A stretch of DNA of 64,000 nucleotides from NCBI RefSeq assembly GCF_031846415.1, contig NZ_JAVRHT010000001.1, positions 295,248-359,247 of the forward strand. The letters are read 5' to 3'. The translations under genes were made by a program, and so were the position numbers. Source of the DNA: Rubrivirga litoralis. GTDB lineage: Bacteria; Bacteroidota; Rhodothermia; Rhodothermales; Rubricoccaceae. The notes beneath the pieces were generated by a model, which was not told the DNA's origin, made no database searches, and saw nothing but the letters and a program-made list of their open reading frames with translations. This document shows positions 43,749 to 54,048 of the stretch, in pieces (positions within the stretch are counted from its first letter, which is position 1; each line of letters begins with the position of its first letter).

Positions 43749-46517
43749 TCAGGCCTCGGCCAGGGCGGGGCGGGCCTCTTCCTCGGTCTCGCGGTCGTCG
43801 CCGTCTGCAAGCGCCGCGTGGGCCGCGGCGAGGCGCGCGACCGGGACCCGGTACGGCGAGCAGCTCACGTAGTCCAGCCCGGCGCGGTGGAAAAAGGCGA
43901 CCGACGCCGGGTCGCCCCCGTGCTCGCCGCACACGCCCACCTTGAGGGCGGGGCGGGCCGCCCGGCCGCGGTCGGTCCCCAGGCGCACGAGCTCGCCCAC
44001 GCCCTCCTGGTCCAGCGTCTGGAACGGGTCGTCCGAGAGCACGCCGCGGTCGACGTAGGCTGAGAGGAACCGGCCGGCGTCGTCGCGCGAGAGCCCGAAC
44101 GTGGTCTGCGTGAGGTCGTTCGTCCCGAACGAAAAGAACTCGGCGTGCTCGGCGATCTCGCCGGCCGTGAGGCACGCGCGCGGGAGCTCGAGCATGGTCC
44201 CGACGAGAAAGTCGATCGCCCCGCCCCGCTCCGAAAACACGTCGTCGGCGACCGCGCGCACGACGGCCTCCTGGTCGGCCAGCTCGGCGGCGACGGACAC
44301 GAGCGGGACCATGATCTCGGGCTGCACGTCGACGCCGTCGGCGGCGCAGTCGGCGGCGGCCTCGAACACGGCCCGCGCCTGCATCTGCGTGATCTCGGGG
44401 TAGAGCAGCCCCAGCCGGCAGCCCCGGAGCCCGAGCATCGGGTTGCTCTCCTGCAACCGCTCGACCTGGCGGAGCAGCGCCCGCGCCGTGTCGGACGCAT
44501 CGAGGAGCCGGTCCATCTCGGCCAGCGTCTCGGCCCCCTTCAGCGCCATCTTCAGCTCGGCCACCTCGCCGGTCAGCTCCAGGAGGTCGGGGAGGAACTC
44601 GTGGAGCGGCGGATCGAGCAGGCGGACCGTGACGGGCAGCCCGTCCATCGCCCGGAAGATGCCGTCGAAGTCGGCCCGCTGGAGCGGGAGCAGCCGGCGC
44701 AGCGCGGCCTCGCGGGCGCCCGACCCGTCGGCCAGGATCATCTCGCGGACGGCCGCCAGCCGCTCGTCGCCGAAGAACATGTGCTCGGTCCGGCACAGGC
44801 CGATCCCCTCGGCCCCGAACTCCCGGGCCTGCGCCGCGTCCTCGGCCGTGTCCGCGTTCGCGCGGACGCCCAGGCGGCGCGCGTCGTCGGCCCAGCCCAT
44901 GAGCGTGTGGAAGTCGTCGCCCAGCGTGGGCTCGACGGTCGGGACTTGGCCCAGGAGCACGCGGCCCGTCGCGCCGTCGACCGTCAGCCAGTCGCCGGCG
45001 ACGACCGTGTGGCCGCCCGCCGTCAGCCGGCCCTGGGCCGCGTCGATGCGGAGCGCGTCGGCGCCGGCCACGCACGGCGTGCCCATGCCGCGGGCCACGA
45101 CGGCGGCGTGGCTCGTCATGCCGCCGCGGGCCGTCACCACGGCCTGCGCGGCGACGAGCCCGTCGAAGTCGTCGGGGCTCGTCTCCTGGCGGATGAGGAT
45201 GACCGCCCCGCCCTCGGCGGCCGCGGCCTCGGCGGCGTCCGACGTGAACACGGCCCGGCCGGTCGCCGCGCCCGGGCTCGCCGGCAGCCCCTCGACCAAG
45301 ACCTCGACCTCGGCCTCGGGGTCGACCGTCGGGTGGAGGAGGGCGTCGAGCGCGCCCGGCGCCACGCGCCGCACGGCCTCCGCGCGGTCGATGACGCCCT
45401 CGTTCACCAAGTCCACCGCCACGCGCACGGCCGCCGCCCCGCTCCGCTTGGCCGTCCGCGTCTGGAGCAGCCACAGCGTCCCCCGCTCGACCGTGAACTC
45501 GACGTCCTGGACGTCGCTGTAGGCCGCTTCGAGGCGGCCGGCGATCTCGCGGAATTCCTCGTAGGTCTCGGGGAGGTCGTCGGCCATGCCGGCGATGGGC
45601 TTGGGCGTCCGCGTCCCGGCCACGACGTCCTCGCCCTGAGCGTTCAGGAGGTACTCGCCGTACAGCTCGTTCTCGCCCGTCGACGGGTCGCGCGTAAAGG
45701 CCACGCCGGTGCCAGAGTCCCAGCCCATGTTCCCGAACACCATCGCCTGCACCGTCACGCCCGTCCCGATGTCGTCGGCGATCCGGTGGACGCGGCGGTA
45801 GGCTCGGGCGCGGTCATTGTCCCAGGACCGGAAGACGGCAGCGATGGCCTGGCGCAGCTGCTCCTCGGGGTCGTCCGGGAACGGCGTCCCGTGCTGGTCC
45901 CCGAACACGAGCCGCTTGCTCCGGGCGACGACGTCGCGGAGCTGGTCCGGCGAGAGGTCCGTGTCGCGCCCGCCCTTGGTCTGGGCCTTGGCCCGGTCCA
46001 GCACGCGCTCGAAGCGGGCGCCGTCGAGGCCCATCACCACCTCGCCGAACATGGCCACAAACCGGCGGTAGGCATCGAAGGCGAACCGCTCGTCGCCGGT
46101 CTGCGCCGCGAGCCCGGCCGCGGTCTCGTCGTTCAGGCCCAGGTTGAGGACCGTGTCCATCATGCCGGGCATCGACACGGCGGCGCCGGAGCGGACCGAG
46201 AGCAGGAGCGGGTTCTCGGGGTCCCCGAACCGCTTCCCCGTCGCCTCCTCGATGCCGTGGAGCGCCTCGCGCGTCTGGCTCCACAGCCCCTCGGGGAAGA
46301 CGGACCCGTGGCGGCGGTAGGCGAGGCACGCTTCGGTCGTGACCGTGAGGCCGGGTGGCACGGGGAGCCCGGCCGCCGTCATCGCCGCGAGTCCGGCGCC
46401 CTTGCCGCCGAGCAGCGCCTTGGCCTCGCCCTTCTCTTCGGGCGTGTCGCCCACGGGGGCGTCGTCGAACGAGTAGACCCAGCGGTGGGCGCGGTCGGTG
46501 GGGTCGGGGGTGAGCAT
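43749..46517 (-). CDS. ppdK: pyruvate, phosphate dikinase
   Basis: Interconverts pyruvate + ATP + Pi and phosphoenolpyruvate + AMP + PPi, cytoplasmic. The 922-residue protein has the N-terminal ATP-grasp domain (KALLGGKGAGLAAM, about 36-49; SVRSGAAVSMPGMMDT), the central phosphohistidine motif ARGGMTSHAAVVARGMG (about 470), and the C-terminal PEP/pyruvate TIM barrel with EIMVPLVS and GVCGEHGGDP containing the catalytic Cys. The length is slightly above the typical ~880. The PPi it makes or uses could connect to the membrane pyrophosphatase at 9967-12213 (inference). ATG at 46517. Single gene on the minus strand. Confidence 0.96.
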   Translation of the reverse strand: MLTPDPTDRAHRWVYSFDDAPVGDTPEEKGEAKALLGGKGAGLAAMTAAGLPVPPGLTVTTEACLAYRRHGSVFPEGLWSQTREALHGIEEATGKRFGDPENPLLLSVRSGAAVSMPGMMDTVLNLGLNDETAAGLAAQTGDERFAFDAYRRFVAMFGEVVMGLDGARFERVLDRAKAQTKGGRDTDLSPDQLRDVVARSKRLVFGDQHGTPFPDDPEEQLRQAIAAVFRSWDNDRARAYRRVHRIADDIGTGVTVQAMVFGNMGWDSGTGVAFTRDPSTGENELYGEYLLNAQGEDVVAGTRTPKPIAGMADDLPETYEEFREIAGRLEAAYSDVQDVEFTVERGTLWLLQTRTAKRSGAAAVRVAVDLVNEGVIDRAEAVRRVAPGALDALLHPTVDPEAEVEVLVEGLPASPGAATGRAVFTSDAAEAAAAEGGAVILIRQETSPDDFDGLVAAQAVVTARGGMTSHAAVVARGMGTPCVAGADALRIDAAQGRLTAGGHTVVAGDWLTVDGATGRVLLGQVPTVEPTLGDDFHTLMGWADDARRLGVRANADTAEDAAQAREFGAEGIGLCRTEHMFFGDERLAAVREMILADGSGAREAALRRLLPLQRADFDGIFRAMDGLPVTVRLLDPPLHEFLPDLLELTGEVAELKMALKGAETLAEMDRLLDASDTARALLRQVERLQESNPMLGLRGCRLGLLYPEITQMQARAVFEAAADCAADGVDVQPEIMVPLVSVAAELADQEAVVRAVADDVFSERGGAIDFLVGTMLELPRACLTAGEIAEHAEFFSFGTNDLTQTTFGLSRDDAGRFLSAYVDRGVLSDDPFQTLDQEGVGELVRLGTDRGRAARPALKVGVCGEHGGDPASVAFFHRAGLDYVSCSPYRVPVARLAAAHAALADGDDRETEEEARPALAEA

Positions 46518-46655
46518 GGGCGGGGCGGGGAGGAGCAGGGGCGTTGTCTGGACCCCGTTCACTCCGCCCCGCCCGCGAATGTTCGCCGGCAACGAAACAT
46601 GGGGCGGATCCCGGGGCGCACCTGCGCCGCCCGTCCCACCCCGCCCGGGCACCAC

Positions 46656-46689
46656 AAAAAGCCCCGACGCCAGGGACGGCGTCGGGGCT
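46656..46689 (-). terminator. rho-independent terminator after tRNA-Ser
   Basis: An 11-12 bp stem (GCCCCGACGCC with GGCGTCGGGGC, 46661-46671 and 46678-46688) with a 6-base loop, followed on the minus strand by T5. It lies 6 bases beyond the tRNA 3' end. Confidence 0.85.
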
Positions 46690-46693
46690 CGGT

Positions 46694-46783
<90 letters not shown>

Positions 46784-46807
46784 AGAGGGGTCCGCGGGGC
46801 GGGGCGC

Positions 46808-46838
46808 CCAAGCTAGGGGCGGGGCGGGGCGGGGGCAA
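46808..46838 (-). promoter_or_regulatory. promoter of tRNA-Ser
   Basis: On the minus strand TTG (46838-46836), exactly 20 bases, then TAGCTTGG (46815-46808), about 25 bases upstream of the tRNA. It is the best-formed example of the window's promoter type. Confidence 0.55.
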
Positions 46839-47129
46839 CCGGCGGCCGGTGAACGTCTGGGGGAGGGAAGAGGGCTCGCTGCGCTCGCGGAACGGGAAAG
46901 AGGGAAGGGCGGGCGGGGCGGCGTGTTGCGTCGAGAGGGCCGCCCCGCCCCCGCCATGCGGCGTCGCTCCGGGCGGGGTGGCGGACGGTGGCGGCGCCCG
47001 TTAGGACCCGTGGCACCCGTGGGGACACGACGTGTCGCGTCCGACGCGGGTGGATCCAAGATCCAAAGGGCGGGGCGGTCCCATGCGGCACTTCAGCCGA
47101 AGGCCGTCACCCCGCTTGTTGTGACCGCC

Positions 47130-47241
47130 CCGCCCCCCGGACACCGCGGCCCGATGGCGTTGCTACGACGACCACCCCGCCCACGGCTCGGGCGGGGCGG
47201 CTGCATCGTGCCCCTGATGCGGGCGGGGTGGTTGCACCTTC
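47130..47241. repeat. ~130-base intergenic repeat, copy 2
   Basis: Near-identical to 41640-41760, with the same order of words from the ACCGCGGCCCGATGGCGTTG-like start to GTTGCACCTTCGCTGCCC. It lacks the short GTGCAACGCCG segment present in copy 1. It runs straight into the perfect GCTGCCC array. Confidence 0.8.
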
Positions 47242-47297
47242 GCTGCCCGCTGCCCGCTGCCCGCTGCCCGCTGCCCGCTGCCCGCTGCCCGCTGCCC
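47242..47297 (-). repeat. eight perfect heptamers abutting the atpG stop
   Basis: Eight identical GCTGCCC units (GGGCAGC on the atpG strand), starting at the first base after the atpG TAG stop (47300-47298). The same unit occurs twice at 41760-41773 next to another stop codon. Confidence 0.95.
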
Positions 47298-48221
47298 CTA
47301 CCCCGCCGTCATCGCCTCGGCGCCCGACGAGATCTCGATGATCTCGGTCGTGATCGCCGCCTGGCGGGCGCGGTTGTACGTCAGCTTGAGGTCCTTGAGG
47401 AGCTCGCCGGCGTTGGTGGTGGCGTTGTCCATCGCCACCATGCGGGCGCCCTGCTCCGACGCGTTCGACTCCAGGAGCGCGCGCCAGAGCTGGTACTGGA
47501 GGTACTCGGGGATCAGGCGCTCCAGGAGCACCTCGGCCGAGGGCTCGAAGATGTACTCGACCTCGTCGGCCTCGCCGGCCGCCGTGTCGAGGTCAGCGGC
47601 CTCCTCCATGACCGGCGTGAAAAAGGCCTCGGCCGGGATCGGCAGGAGCTGCTCGGCGATCCGGTTCTGCGTGATCGTGTTCTTGAACTCGTTGTAGACC
47701 ACCTCGACCACGTCCCACTCGCCCGCGAGGTAGCCCTCGACGGCGAGGTCCGTGATCTCGCCCGCGCGCGGGAAGCGGAGGTCGTTGAACAAGCCCTGGA
47801 AGTCGCCGACGAGCGTGAACCCGCGCTTGCCGAAGTACTCGTGCGCCTTGCGTCCGACGGCCACGATGCGGAGCCGGCCGGCGTCGCGCTGGGCGGCGAA
47901 CCGCTCGGCGATCGTGGCCTCGGCCACCTTCAGGATGTTCGTGTTGAACGCCCCGGCCAGCCCGCGGTCGCTCGTGACGACGATGAGGAGCGCGCCCTCG
48001 ACCTCGTCGCGGGCCTCGAAGAGCGGGTGCGAGGTCACGTCCAGCCGCTGCCGGAGGTGCCCGATCATCTCGCGGATCTTGAACGCGTAGGGCCGGGTCG
48101 AGAAGATCCGCTCCTGCGCCCGGCGCAGCTTGGCCGCCGCCACCATCTTCATGGCGCGCGTGATCTGCTGCGTGTTCTTGACCGACCCGATCCGGGTGCG
48201 GATGTCGCGGAGGCTCGCCAT
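47298..48221 (-). CDS. atpG: ATP synthase gamma subunit
   Basis: Central rotor shaft of F1. The 307-residue protein has the conserved N-terminal helix MASLRDIRTRIGSVKNTQQITRAMKM (described here in part) with KMVAAAKLRRAQ, the middle SDRGLAGAFN, and a C-terminal helix RALLESNASEQGARMVAMDNAT with NRARQAAITTEI. Last gene of the operon: atpD (beta) and atpC (epsilon) do not follow and must lie elsewhere. Both edges are occupied by repeat arrays, one ending at the start codon and the other beginning at the stop codon. Confidence 0.97.
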   Translation of the reverse strand: MASLRDIRTRIGSVKNTQQITRAMKMVAAAKLRRAQERIFSTRPYAFKIREMIGHLRQRLDVTSHPLFEARDEVEGALLIVVTSDRGLAGAFNTNILKVAEATIAERFAAQRDAGRLRIVAVGRKAHEYFGKRGFTLVGDFQGLFNDLRFPRAGEITDLAVEGYLAGEWDVVEVVYNEFKNTITQNRIAEQLLPIPAEAFFTPVMEEAADLDTAAGEADEVEYIFEPSAEVLLERLIPEYLQYQLWRALLESNASEQGARMVAMDNATTNAGELLKDLKLTYNRARQAAITTEIIEISSGAEAMTAG

Positions 48222-48314
48222 GAGGGATGGGGAGGGATAAGGGATGGGAGAGGGCTGAGGGATCGGGGCGGGGTGGTCTGCCCATCCCTCGATCCCCTAC
48301 CCCTCCATCCCTCC
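48222..48314. repeat. inverted heptamer arrays filling the atpA-atpG gap
   Basis: Left arm (48222-48262) made of GGGATGG, GGGATAA, GGGATGG, GGGAGAG, GGGCTGA-type units starting at the base after the atpG ATG. Right arm (48281-48314) has the inverse units (CCCATCC, CCCTACC, CCATCCC) and ends at the atpA stop. The whole 93-base gap is one inverted element with a GC-motif core. Confidence 0.8.
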
Positions 48315-49907
<1,593 letters not shown>

Positions 49908-49948
49908 GGTCGGTGGGAGTCAGGAGGTCGGTGAGTCAGTAAAGTCGG
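49908..49948. repeat. degenerate heptamer array abutting atpA start
   Basis: Plus-strand GTCGGTG, GGAGTCA, GGAGGTC, GGTGAGT, CAGTAAA, GTCGGTG with a 7-base spacing, beginning next to the atpA ATG (49907-49905). No clear opposite arm before the atpH stop; GC-motif sequence fills the rest. Confidence 0.65.
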
Positions 49949-50004
49949 TGCGCGGGCGGGGCGGGGTGGTGCCGGGGCCGCCGCGGGAGCCACCCCGCCC
50001 CGCC

Positions 50005-50556
50005 CTAGTTCAGCGAGACGGCGGCGCGCTCGGCGAGCTGCTCGCGGAGCGTCTCGAGCTGGTGGCGGACGCTCCGGTCGTAGACCACGTCGCCCACGCG
50101 GACCACGAGGCCGCCGATCAGGCTGGGGTCGATGTCGACGCGCATGCGGACCGTCGCGTCGGCGCGCGCCTCCAAAGCCGTCTGGAGGCGGTCGCGCTCC
50201 TCGGCCGACATCGGCTTCGCCGTGCGGACCGTGGCCTCGACGGTCCCCGTGCGCTCGTCGCGGAGGGCGCGGTAGGCGTCGAGGATGGACGGGATCTGGC
50301 CGTCGCGCTGATTCTGGACGAGGAGGTTCAGGAACCGGACCGAGAGGTCGGAAAGCTTGTCGCCGAACAGGCTCTGGAGCACGGCCTCCTTTTTCGCCTG
50401 CGGAACGACCGGGCTGGTCAGCGCGAGCCGGAGCTCGCGCGAGCCGTCGAGCGTCTCGGTAAGGAGCGCCACGTCGGCGTCGACGGCCGCGAGCGTGCCG
50501 GTCTGCTGGGCCTCTTCAGTGAGGGCCTGCGCGTAGCGACGGGAGACGGCGTCCAT
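50005..50556 (-). CDS. atpH: ATP synthase delta subunit
   Basis: Peripheral-stalk subunit linking F1 to the b subunits, 183 residues. The start VSRRYAQALTEEAQQ (helix 1) is diagnostic. ALTSPVVPQAKKEAVLQSLF and FLNLLVQNQRD follow in the middle, and the C-terminal strand VRVDPSLIGGLVVRVGDVVYDRSVR is typical (shortened here: SLIGGLVVRVGD). ATG at 50556, just beside the GC-motif and array that fill the gap to atpF. Same operon direction. Confidence 0.96.
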   Translation of the reverse strand: MDAVSRRYAQALTEEAQQTGTLAAVDADVALLTETLDGSRELRLALTSPVVPQAKKEAVLQSLFGDKLSDLSVRFLNLLVQNQRDGQIPSILDAYRALRDERTGTVEATVRTAKPMSAEERDRLQTALEARADATVRMRVDIDPSLIGGLVVRVGDVVYDRSVRHQLETLREQLAERAAVSLN

Positions 50557-50566
50557 GGGGCGGGGT

Positions 50567-50636
50567 GGTTCGGGGTTCCAAGGTCCAGGACTTAGGGGGA
50601 GGAACCTCCCATCCCCAAACCTGAAAACGCGGATCC
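50567..50636. repeat. inverted heptamer arrays filling the atpF-atpH gap
   Basis: Left arm GGTTCGG, GGTTCCA, AGGTCCA, GGACTTA (50567-50594). The right arm read on the minus strand is GGATCCG, CGTTTTC, AGGTTTG, GGGATGG, GAGGTTC (50636 to about 50602), starting at the base after the atpF TAG stop. Confidence 0.75.
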
Positions 50637-51140
50637 CTAGTTTGTCGGCAGGTCGGCGATAAACTGGTCGACGAGCCCACGCTGCTCGGTCGCATCAATC
50701 TTCTGCCGGAGGATCTTCTCGGCGGCGCCGACGGCGAGCGCGGCGACCTCGGAGCGGAGTTCGGAGAGCGCCTGGTCTTTCTGGAGCTCGATGTCGGCCG
50801 TCGCCCGGTCTCGCTCGGCGGCGAGCTCGGTGCGGAGCTCGGTGCGGGCCGCCTCGCGCTGGCGGTCGGCCTCGTCGCGGGCGTCGCGGAGGATGGCCTG
50901 GGCCTGGGCCTCCGCCTCGCGGCGGGCGGCCTCGTTGTCGGCCTGGAGCTGCTTGGCTTCGGCGAGCGCGCGCTCGGCGCGCGTCATCGACTCCTCAATC
51001 GTGCTCTCTCGCTCCTCGAGCGCCGACGTGATTGGACCCCAGGCGAACTTGCCCAGCACGAGCAGGAGCAAAACGAAGGCGATGGCCAGCCAGATGGCGA
51101 GGCCGAAGTTGGCGGAGAGGAGGCTGGCGGCGACGAGCAT
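50637..51140 (-). CDS. atpF: ATP synthase b subunit
   Basis: Peripheral stalk b subunit, 167 residues: one N-terminal membrane helix (LAIWLAIAFVLLLLVLGKFAW, about 14-34, cited as landmark) followed by PITSALEERESTIEESM and a long Ala/Glu/Arg/Gln coiled coil (about 50-155). The sequence is typical of bacterial b. ATG at 51140 gives MLVAASLLSANFGLAIW. It lies between atpE and atpH. Only one b-type subunit is present, so a homodimer is expected. Confidence 0.95.
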   Translation of the reverse strand: MLVAASLLSANFGLAIWLAIAFVLLLLVLGKFAWGPITSALEERESTIEESMTRAERALAEAKQLQADNEAARREAEAQAQAILRDARDEADRQREAARTELRTELAAERDRATADIELQKDQALSELRSEVAALAVGAAEKILRQKIDATEQRGLVDQFIADLPTN

Positions 51141-51257
51141 CGGAGGGCGGGGTGGTCCCGGAAGGCGGGCGGGGTGGGACGGCGGCGCGCCCCGCCCCGC
51201 CCCCGAAGAGGTCTGCGGCGGGGCGCGCCGGACGTGTGTCCCGGGCGATCGCGGCGG

Positions 51258-51485
51258 TTACTTGATCGCCATGAGGATGCAGACGATCAGGCCGAAGAAC
51301 GTGGCGCCCTCGATCAGGGCGGCGGCGATGATCATCGTGGTCCGGATGTCGCCGGCCGCTTCGGGCTGGCGGGCCGAGCCTTCGAGGGCGGCGCCGGCGA
51401 GGCGGCCGATGCCGAGGGCGGCGCCGAGGACGCAGAGGCCGGCGCCGAGGCCGGCGGCGAGGTAACCAAGCGAGAAGGGATCCAT
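51258..51485 (-). CDS. atpE: ATP synthase c subunit
   Basis: c-ring proteolipid, 75 residues, two membrane helices. Helix 1 is the Gly-rich GAGLCVLGAALGIGRL, the polar loop is GSARQPEA, and helix 2 carries the ion-binding Glu in AALIEGATFFGLIV (about residue 58). The Gln and Glu-Ser ligands of Na+-type c subunits are not evident, so H+ coupling is more likely. ATG at 51485. Standard position between atpB and atpF. Confidence 0.96.
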   Translation of the reverse strand: MDPFSLGYLAAGLGAGLCVLGAALGIGRLAGAALEGSARQPEAAGDIRTTMIIAAALIEGATFFGLIVCILMAIK

Positions 51486-51545
51486 AATGCGGGTAGGGTG
51501 GGGGGTGATCTAGAGGAGGGCGCCGCGCGCCCAGAGGGAGGGGCG

Positions 51546-52868
51546 TTAGGCCATCACGGCTTCGGAACCGACCGTCCGGTCGTGCTCCTTGTGATGGGCC
51601 TGGCCGTTCGACTCGGACACGGCGGCGCCGTGGGGCGTCAGGCCGTGGTCCTCGGCGTGGTCGTGGTCGTGTTCGTGCTCGGCCGTCGCCATCCCGATAA
51701 AGAGGGCGCTCAGGATCGTGAACACGTAGGCCTGAATAAAGGCGACGAGCAGCTCGAGGGCGTAGACGAACAGCGTCAGCCCGATCGCGGGGACCGAGGT
51801 GGCGTAGCCGGCCGTGGCGCTCATCCCGCCGACGATGAAGATGAGCCCGATGAGGTTGAGGATCACGAGGTGCCCCGCCGTCATGTTGGCGAAGAGCCGG
51901 ACGGCGAGGGCGAACGGCTTCGTGAACAGCCCCATGATCTCGATGGGGACCAGGATCGGCTTCACGAACCACGGGATGCCGGGGGGCCACAGGATGTGCA
52001 TCCAGTAGTCCTTGGTCCCCGCAAGCTGCGTGACGAAGAAGGTGAAGAGGGCCAGGACCGCCGTGACCGTGATGTTCGCCGTCGCCGTGGCCCCGAAGGG
52101 GACGAGCCCGGCGAGGTTGGCGACGAGGATGAAGAAGAAGACCGTCAGCAGGTACGGGAGGTACTTGTAGGTCTTCGCGCCCAGGTTCGGCCGCGCGATC
52201 TCGTCGCGGACGTAGATCACGAGGGTCTCGAGCATGTTCTGGAGCAGCCCGCGCGGTGCGCTCGTCCGCCCGACGCCCTTCTTGTACTTCCCAGCGAGTG
52301 GGAGGAACAGGAGGAGCAGGATGACGATGGTCAGCAAGATGAACACGAGGTGCCGCGAGATCGAGAGGTCGATGAGGATCTCCGCCCCGCCCGCCGCCTC
52401 GATCGGCGCGTCGTAGGCGGCCTCGGGCTCAGCCGTCTCACCCAGGATCTCCTCGGCGTTCGTCTCGCTAAGCTCTTCGACCGTCAGGCCGTTCGGGTCC
52501 GGGCGCTCCTCGGCGATCTCCTGAGCGAGCGCGTCCTCGGCGTAGGGGTCAGCGGCGTGGGCGGCCGGACTGTGCGCGCCGTCGCCGTCGCCATGGGCGC
52601 CGATGACGTAGCGGCCGGAGAGGACGGCGGCCGTCGACGACCCGAAGGCGTCGAACCCGAGCGACCCGTCGGCACGACGAACGAGGAACAGGCGCGGCAG
52701 CTCGAGCTTCCCCCCGCGTCCGATGGGGAGGGGCGAGAAGTCGAGGTAGTACCCGTCCGACGTGTGGTGGACGGCGTCGAGCTCACCGTCCTCGCCGGCG
52801 GCGGAGGCCGGGGAGGCGCTCCCGGCGAAGGCCACGAGCGCGAGGGCAAAAAAGGCGACGGTCCGCAT
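51546..52868 (-). CDS. atpB: ATP synthase a subunit with long exported N-terminal extension
   Basis: Stator channel subunit of FO. The 440 residues are much longer than the usual ~250-280. Residues 1-24 look like a signal peptide (FALALVAFAGSASPASA) and about 25-165 form a non-membrane extension rich in Ala, Glu and Asp with some beta strands, probably periplasmic. The canonical a-subunit helices follow, including the essential Arg in FALAVRLFANMTAGH (about 320) and FVYALELLVAFIQAYVFTIL at the end. The C-terminal tail is His/Asp-rich (EHEHDHDHAEDHG). Bacteroidota AtpB proteins often carry such an extension; its role is not known to me. Confidence 0.95.
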   Translation of the reverse strand: MRTVAFFALALVAFAGSASPASAAGEDGELDAVHHTSDGYYLDFSPLPIGRGGKLELPRLFLVRRADGSLGFDAFGSSTAAVLSGRYVIGAHGDGDGAHSPAAHAADPYAEDALAQEIAEERPDPNGLTVEELSETNAEEILGETAEPEAAYDAPIEAAGGAEILIDLSISRHLVFILLTIVILLLLFLPLAGKYKKGVGRTSAPRGLLQNMLETLVIYVRDEIARPNLGAKTYKYLPYLLTVFFFILVANLAGLVPFGATATANITVTAVLALFTFFVTQLAGTKDYWMHILWPPGIPWFVKPILVPIEIMGLFTKPFALAVRLFANMTAGHLVILNLIGLIFIVGGMSATAGYATSVPAIGLTLFVYALELLVAFIQAYVFTILSALFIGMATAEHEHDHDHAEDHGLTPHGAAVSESNGQAHHKEHDRTVGSEAVMA

Positions 52869-52873
52869 GGGGG

Positions 52874-53173
52874 CTAGGCCTCGGGTCGGGGGCGGTCGGT
52901 GCGACCAAAGACGAGGGCGACCTCAGCGGCCAGCCCAACGAGGAATAGGAGCCCGAGCCCGCCGACGAACGCGCCCCGGTGCACGGGGACGGTGGCCAGC
53001 ACGAGGGCGAAGGCGACGAGCACGAGGGCCATCCGCACCGCCATCCCGCCGAGGACGAGTTGGATCGCCCGCTGCGAGTCGAGGGTCGCCGCCCTCCGCG
53101 CCGTCCACGCCGCAGCGCCCGCGTTTGCCGCGCCCAGCAGGGCGCCGATCAGCAGGCTAGAGGCGGGGGTCAT
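52874..53173 (-). CDS. atpI: AtpI-like small membrane protein of the ATP synthase operon
   Basis: A 99-residue protein with about three to four membrane helices (SSLLIGALLGAANAGAAAW; GMAVRMALVLVAFALVLA; GAFVGGLGLLFLVGLAAEVAL) and a basic C-terminus. It directly precedes atpB with a 5-base gap, the place of subunit I/AtpR, which aids c-ring assembly or Mg2+ handling. The sequence is poorly conserved, as is usual for this family, so position and topology are the main support. A TAGCTTGG box lies 37 bases upstream. Confidence 0.75.
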   Translation of the reverse strand: MTPASSLLIGALLGAANAGAAAWTARRAATLDSQRAIQLVLGGMAVRMALVLVAFALVLATVPVHRGAFVGGLGLLFLVGLAAEVALVFGRTDRPRPEA

Positions 53174-53209
53174 CGGGGGTCCGGGAGGCGGCGCGGGAGC
53201 GAACGGCGG

Positions 53210-53217
53210 CCAAGCTA
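53210..53217 (-). promoter_or_regulatory. candidate -7 box for the atp operon
   Basis: Minus-strand TAGCTTGG, 37 bases upstream of atpI; a plausible promoter for atpI-B-E-F-H-A-G, separate from atpZ. Confidence 0.4.
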
Positions 53218-53309
53218 GCCGGGCGTGTGCCGAGGGTCCCCTAAGCCGGGGTGAAGATGGCACAAATCGGCCCGTGGGGCGGGTTCCGTGACCGGCTCCA
53301 CCCCGCCCG

Positions 53310-53687
53310 CTACTTTGACGCCTCACGTGCGATCCGGAGCACGAGGAAGACGACGCCCACCATACCTAAGGCGGCGCCCGCGACGACGCCCCACGGCGAG
53401 GTGCCAAGCCAACGGTCGGCGAGGACGCCGAGTCCGACGAAGAGGGCCATCGACCCGCCGATCTGGGCGCCCAGCCCGAGGTACGGACCGGCCCCCCGCA
53501 TCCCCTCGCCGTACGCGTCGTGAACGGTGCCAGGCGTGGCGGCCGCCGGCCGGTACGCGTCTGAGGGCGGGGCGGCGTATCCCTCGTCCTCGGGCTCTTT
53601 GTCGGCCCACTTGGCCTTCCACGCGCGGTCGTCGCGCTCCCAGCGGTCGGGCTTGTCGGCGTAGGGGTCGTTGGGCGGGGTGGCCAT
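53310..53687 (-). CDS. atpZ: AtpZ/AtpI-family protein
   Basis: A 125-residue protein with a charged N-terminal half (about 1-70, ADKPDRWERDDRAWKAKWADKE region) and two membrane helices at the end (GLGAQIGGSMALFVGLGVLADRWLG and WGVVAGAALGMVGVVFLVLRIA, landmarks) of the AtpZ type. AtpZ works with AtpI as an ion channel or assembly factor for the ATP synthase. It lies upstream of atpI on the same strand with a 136-base gap that contains a promoter box. ATG at 53687. Confidence 0.85.
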   Translation of the reverse strand: MATPPNDPYADKPDRWERDDRAWKAKWADKEPEDEGYAAPPSDAYRPAAATPGTVHDAYGEGMRGAGPYLGLGAQIGGSMALFVGLGVLADRWLGTSPWGVVAGAALGMVGVVFLVLRIAREASK

Positions 53688-54048
53688 GGCGGGAGGGGAG
53701 GGGCCGGCGATGTTACTGCTGTGGGTGCGCTCCCCGTTCTCGGGAGAGGTTACAGGCGTGGCGCTGGCCGAAGCCTGCGGAGACCGAACTCTGCGGTAGC
53801 ATGTGCCGTGTGGCGGTCCCGTCCCGTGTGGGAGGGGGCTGAGTCGTTGTCGCTGGTCCTCTGCAGTGGAAGACGAACGCAGCGGGGCGGCGGCTCGGAC
53901 TTGAGCAGGCGGGTCCCATACGGCATGGCCCCGCTGGCGCGCGTCCTTCTTTCGCTGCATATGCATACGAGCGCCGGCGCAACCTTCTAACTTGGCCGGC
54001 TGACCCCCTCCACCTGGGGGCTCCACGTGAGTTCCTCCCGCCGCCGTC
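53688..54048. other. intergenic region between atpZ and rpsT
   Basis: No gene seen. It is less GC-rich than its surroundings and almost free of the GC motif. It contains an ATGCATACG/TGCATATGCAT stretch at about 53957-53968, the rpsT promoter box, and a CCCCC/GGGGG hairpin (54004-54022) in the rpsT leader that could affect its translation. Confidence 0.5.
53988..53995 (+). promoter_or_regulatory. candidate -7 box for rpsT
   Basis: TAACTTGG 53 bases upstream of the rpsT ATG, after the pyrimidine-rich AACCTTC. Confidence 0.4.

Larger units (their letters stand above)
46839..47297. other. repeat-rich intergenic region upstream of tRNA-Ser and after atpG
   Basis: No gene seen. Contents in order: a purine-rich one-armed array with ~7-base spacing (about 46861-46911, GGGAAGA/GGGAAAG units); GC-motif hairpins; a GGGGACACGAC/GTGTCGCGTCC palindrome (about 47021-47041); then the second copy of the ~130-base intergenic repeat (47130-47241); and the eight GCTGCCC units. 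Confidence 0.7.
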
